26,256 nt of DNA from JBCDCE01 sp039182515 (lineage in GTDB: Bacteria > Pseudomonadota > Alphaproteobacteria > Rhodobacterales > Rhodobacteraceae): positions 1 to 26,256 of the forward strand of contig JBCDCE010000057.1 of NCBI GenBank assembly GCA_039182515.1, given 5' to 3'. Positions 23,528-26,256 of this stretch are shown here, in pieces. The notes beneath the pieces were generated by a model. It worked only from the letters and a program-made list of their open reading frames with translations. It was not told the origin of the DNA and searched no databases. The translations under genes and the position numbers were made by a program. Every line of letters begins with the position of its first letter. Position 1 is the first letter of the stretch.

Positions 23528-25359
23528 GACAGCGTGTCCCTCTCATCACCCAAGCTTTGACTTTGCAAAACCACAGTAAATACAGCCCCGCCCTCGGGAT
23601 GGTTTTTCGCGCTGAGGGCACCCCCAAAATCGCTGATGATATTTTGAGAAATAGACATCCCGAGCCCCATCCCCGCTCCTGCGTCTTTGGTTGTGTAGAA
23701 CGCGTCAAAGACGTGTTTCATGGTATCTTGCCCAAGGCCCGGACCATGATCTCGAAGAGTGATGGCAACCTGCCCTTCGCTTGTGCAGACTCCAATCTCA
23801 ATCACAGGATCATCCAGTCCATTCATCGCCTCCAAGGCATTTGTGATGATATTCACCAAGACTTGCTGCAAGCGCAACTGACCGCCGAGCGCGCAAATCC
23901 CTTCATCAAACGGCGTGGTCTTCACCACAGCTGAACTGGCGCGCAATTGCGGACCAACCAAGCCAATAGTCTCTGCGATCACCTGCGAGACATTGATTGG
24001 TTTGAGCTTGTCTCCAGGCTGGCGAGCAAAATTGCGCAAGTGAGCGGAAATTTCAGACATGCGGTCGCTCATCAACGAAATGCTCTCAACATTTGACTTG
24101 GCATCCTCAATGCGAGCGCGCGCCAAATACTCCCCTGCATTAACCGCATAGCTCTTGATGGCTGCAAGCGGTTGGTTGATTTCATGCGAGATCGCCGCCG
24201 ACATCTGCCCCAGAGCGGCAAGTTTGCCTGCTTGTACAAGCTCACGCTGGCTTTCGCGCAGCCGATCTTCCGCTAACCGCCGCTCAGCCACTTCGGCTTG
24301 GAGGGTTGTATTGGCGTGGTTAAGGTCGATGGTGCGCTCGCGAACCTTGTCTTCCAGCAAAGCGCGCTGTTCTTGCTCAATCCGTATCCGTTGCAATGCG
24401 TTTGCGCGTCGTTGCCACAAAACCAAAAGAAACAGCGCCACCGCAGTGACAGCCAGTCCCCCAATCGCCAAAGTCCAAAAGACCTGACGCTGCACCGATT
24501 GCAGGGAAGACAGCGCAATGGCGTGCCAGCCTGGGAAATCCAAAGGCTGACTGGCAGCCAAAAATCGCTCTGCGCTGCTCTCCTTGTCAATCGTGACCAT
24601 CACCGCTTCCGGCCCAATTACATTTGCTGACACACCAAGCGTTGCAACGCGATCGAGCGGGTATTGCTTAGTTTGGCCAATACGGTCTCGGACAGGATCG
24701 GTCAAAGGAGTCAGTGCCTGAAACCGAAAGTCCGGTCTGCTGGTCAGAAAAACGATCCCATTGTTATCCGAGATCAAGATTTCTGGGCCAAGGGTCTCCC
24801 AATCCTCTTCGATTGCGCCAACCGTTATCTTCACAGCCAGAACACCGATGACCTCGATGCCGTCCAAGATGGGGGCCGAAAAGAAAAACCCCCGCTCCCC
24901 CGACGTTGTGCCCAGCGCATGGAAAATAGCCGTCTGGCCGCCCAAGGACTTTGAGAAGTAAGGTCGGAAGGCAAAGTTCTTTCCCAAAAACGTGTTTTCA
25001 TCGCGGTAGTTGCTGGCTGCGATCGTCAGCCCCGTCCGGTCCATGACGTAGATATCTGAAGCCCCAATCGATAGAGCCGTTTGTCTTAGCTTTTCATTGA
25101 TGAACGGGGACTTTCCGACCTGAGCATCAGAGTTCAAAACGTTGCGCAAAGCAGGATCGCCGGCAATCAGACCAGGAATAGGTGTGAAGCGGCCAACGGT
25201 TTGATCAATTGCTTCAACCACCAAAAGGAGCGTCGATTGGGCTGCGCTCTGTGCACGCCCAACAAAGTGGGATTTGGCCCAGCTTTGCGCCAAAACAAAC
25301 ACGATCAAAATGCAAACTGCCGCAACTGCTATCTTGAGTGCGGTTCTAGGTTTGATCAT
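23524..25359 (-). CDS. dctB: DctB-like sensor histidine kinase
   Basis: 611-residue membrane sensor kinase. Membrane segments at about 9-25 and 295-316 enclose a periplasmic double PDC sensor domain that carries the DctB family pattern: SNYRDENTFLGKNFAFRPYF (116-135) and ALGTTSGERGFFFS (148-161). A coiled-coil linker (about 318-378) leads to the dimerisation domain with the phosphorylated H392 in AAISHEINQPLAAIKSY. The ATPase domain has the N box QVLVNIITNALEAM (499-512), G1 DHGPGLG (537-543), F box FDAFYTTK (551-558) and G2 GAGMGLGM. It should sense an extracellular organic acid and phosphorylate the DctD-like partner encoded in the overlapping gene. GGAG sits 6 bp before the ATG. The ligand is not certain to be a C4-dicarboxylate because the adjacent transporter is TAXI type. 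Confidence 0.92.
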   Translation of the reverse strand: MIKPRTALKIAVAAVCILIVFVLAQSWAKSHFVGRAQSAAQSTLLLVVEAIDQTVGRFTPIPGLIAGDPALRNVLNSDAQVGKSPFINEKLRQTALSIGASDIYVMDRTGLTIAASNYRDENTFLGKNFAFRPYFSKSLGGQTAIFHALGTTSGERGFFFSAPILDGIEVIGVLAVKITVGAIEEDWETLGPEILISDNNGIVFLTSRPDFRFQALTPLTDPVRDRIGQTKQYPLDRVATLGVSANVIGPEAVMVTIDKESSAERFLAASQPLDFPGWHAIALSSLQSVQRQVFWTLAIGGLAVTAVALFLLVLWQRRANALQRIRIEQEQRALLEDKVRERTIDLNHANTTLQAEVAERRLAEDRLRESQRELVQAGKLAALGQMSAAISHEINQPLAAIKSYAVNAGEYLARARIEDAKSNVESISLMSDRMSEISAHLRNFARQPGDKLKPINVSQVIAETIGLVGPQLRASSAVVKTTPFDEGICALGGQLRLQQVLVNIITNALEAMNGLDDPVIEIGVCTSEGQVAITLRDHGPGLGQDTMKHVFDAFYTTKDAGAGMGLGMSISQNIISDFGGALSAKNHPEGGAVFTVVLQSQSLGDERDTLS

Positions 25360-25653
25360 CTAATGCTCCACAAAAAGGCGTCGGCCAATCGCCCTTCCGG
25401 GCTTAAGTCTCACTTAGTGATGGAATAACGGAAGTTTGCAAACCCAGTGTTCCCCGCACCAAAGCAAAGTCCAGAAAACGAAAAACCAGTTATCAGCCAG
25501 TCTGGCAATCAACCGCGATGCACGATTGAACCCGTGGTCCTAAAAAGTCGTTCAATCAATCCAACATCCTGCCTGGCGAAAATCACATTTGGTGCCTTTG
25601 CCATCCAAGACCTTTTGGTCGACTTTAGTAACGCCGCTCCTACGTCCTGGCGC
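25360..25653. other. Divergent intergenic region between dctB and the YdeI-like gene
   Basis: About 294 bp with promoters expected for both flanking genes. It holds a perfect 11-bp palindrome TCACT-T-AGTGA at 25410-25420, about 50 bp upstream of the dctB start, which could be an operator. A plus-strand frame is open from GTG 25447 into the YdeI-like gene, but the encoded residues show no family features, so this part is treated as non-coding. No RNA gene is recognised. Confidence 0.4.
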
Positions 25654-26199
25654 ATGAAGGACCTTGAAATCACATCCTCGGCTGAGCTTTGGAGCTGGCT
25701 CGGTGAAAATCATGCCTCAGAAGAGAGTATTCGGCTGATCACGTGGAAGGCCGCGAACCCTGAGAAATACGTCGGGCGCGAGGATGTATTGGACGCCCTG
25801 CTTGCACACGGCTGGATTGATGGGCGCCGTTTTGTGGTGGACGAGGATCGAACGGCTCAACTCATCACACGACGTAAGCAACAAGCGTGGTCAAAGACCT
25901 ACAAAGACAGAGTGGCACGTTTGCGACGTGAAGGGCGCATGCACCCAACGGGCGAGGCCATGGTCGATGCTGGACAAAAATCTGGGCAGTGGACTTTCTT
26001 TGACGACGTTGATGCTTTGATTGTTCCACAAGACCTAGAAGTCGATTTAGACAAGGAGCGTTGGAACGCCTTTGCTCCGTCCTATCAGCGCAATGTCCTA
26101 AGGTGGATCAAACTTGCCAAAACCGCGGCGACAAGAAGCAAGCGGATTGCAGCTGTTGTTGATGCAACACGATACAACAGAAAGCTGCCCCAGATGTAG
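25654..26199 (+). CDS. YdeI/OmdA-family protein
   Basis: 181-residue cytoplasmic protein of the YdeI (OmpD-associated, bacteriocin-protection) family. Recognisable parts are LEITSSAELWSWLGENH, the segment IRLITWKAANPEKYVGREDVLDALLAHGWIDGRR, and TRRKQQAWSKTYKDRVARL. The C-terminal helical part with AFAPSYQRNVLRWIKLAKTA matches the family ending. Molecular function is not established for the family; Bacillus and Salmonella relatives have been tied to antimicrobial peptide resistance and to outer-membrane protein regulation. ATG 25654 is chosen because the family similarity begins right after it, though the ribosome site upstream is not strong. It is divergent from dctB and has no evident link with it. 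Confidence 0.82.
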   Translation: MKDLEITSSAELWSWLGENHASEESIRLITWKAANPEKYVGREDVLDALLAHGWIDGRRFVVDEDRTAQLITRRKQQAWSKTYKDRVARLRREGRMHPTGEAMVDAGQKSGQWTFFDDVDALIVPQDLEVDLDKERWNAFAPSYQRNVLRWIKLAKTAATRSKRIAAVVDATRYNRKLPQM

Positions 26200-26200
26200 C

Positions 26201-26256
26201 TTAGCCTTGCACTGCACCTAGCGGCCCAAAGACCCAATACGGTTTTACGTCGCTAG
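26201..26256 (-). CDS. Possible C-terminal end of a minus-strand gene (partial)
   Basis: On the minus strand one frame is open from the window end and gives DVKPYWVFGPLGAVQG before a TAA at 26201-26203, one base after the YdeI-like stop. The tight tail-to-tail spacing and protein-like composition suggest a real gene end, but 17 codons are too few to identify it. Confidence 0.3.
   Translation of the reverse strand, partial: SDVKPYWVFGPLGAVQG

Noticed and set aside
25447..25653. N-terminal extension of the YdeI-like gene from GTG 25447
   Set aside because: The added 69 residues show no family similarity and no signal peptide; family sequence begins at ATG 25654.

Overview
The window looks like chromosome from an alphaproteobacterium, most likely a marine Rhodobacterales (Roseobacter-type) species. 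This is inferred from gene content and protein style: a DctB/DctD pair next to a TAXI-type TRAP transporter, a form II CoxSLM-like molybdenum hydroxylase, an AcoR-like GAF/Fis regulator and NitT/TauT-family ABC importers. No rRNA, tRNA, IS element, phage gene or CRISPR array was seen.

Layout. (1) 1-3348 (+): the end of an ABC importer operon of the NitT/TauT/ThiY family: ATPase (cut by the window edge), two permeases joined by short start/stop overlaps, and a ThiY-like periplasmic binding protein, closed by a terminator hairpin. (2) 3547-9619: a glycan module. An MsbA-like ABC exporter (+) converges on two minus-strand genes. One is a 1021-residue protein joining a GT2 glycosyltransferase, a NodS-like methyltransferase and a NodB-like polysaccharide deacetylase; the other is a second GT2. 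(3) 10006-16575 (+): an Ldh2/DpkA-type imino-acid reductase or 2-hydroxyacid dehydrogenase, an AcoR-like GAF-Fis regulator without an AAA+ domain, and a coxG-coxS-coxL-coxM operon. CoxL carries the form II motif AYRGAGR and the gene order is S-L-M, so the enzyme is a molybdenum hydroxylase whose substrate may not be CO. A perfect 18-bp palindrome between regulator and operon is the obvious operator candidate. (4) 16744-18557: a VOC-family dioxygenase/glyoxalase-like gene (-) divergent from a LysR regulator (+). (5) 18554-25359 (-): dctB-dctD two-component genes followed by a TAXI solute-binding protein and a fused TRAP permease. This reads as a sensed and regulated uptake system for an organic anion. 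DctD has GAFPGA in place of the GAFTGA sigma-54 contact loop. (6) 25654-26199 (+): a YdeI/OmdA-family protein, possibly facing the tail of another minus-strand gene at the window end.

The modules are mostly self-contained: two import systems (ABC, TRAP), one export and glycan-building system, and one oxidative operon, each with its own regulator or terminator where visible. The most unusual items are the three-enzyme fusion at 5323-8388, whose domain set parallels the Nod-factor enzymes NodC, NodS and NodB; the GAF-Fis regulator with its palindrome; and the altered GAFTGA loop of the DctD-like regulator. All functional calls come from motif recognition by eye; no database search was run.
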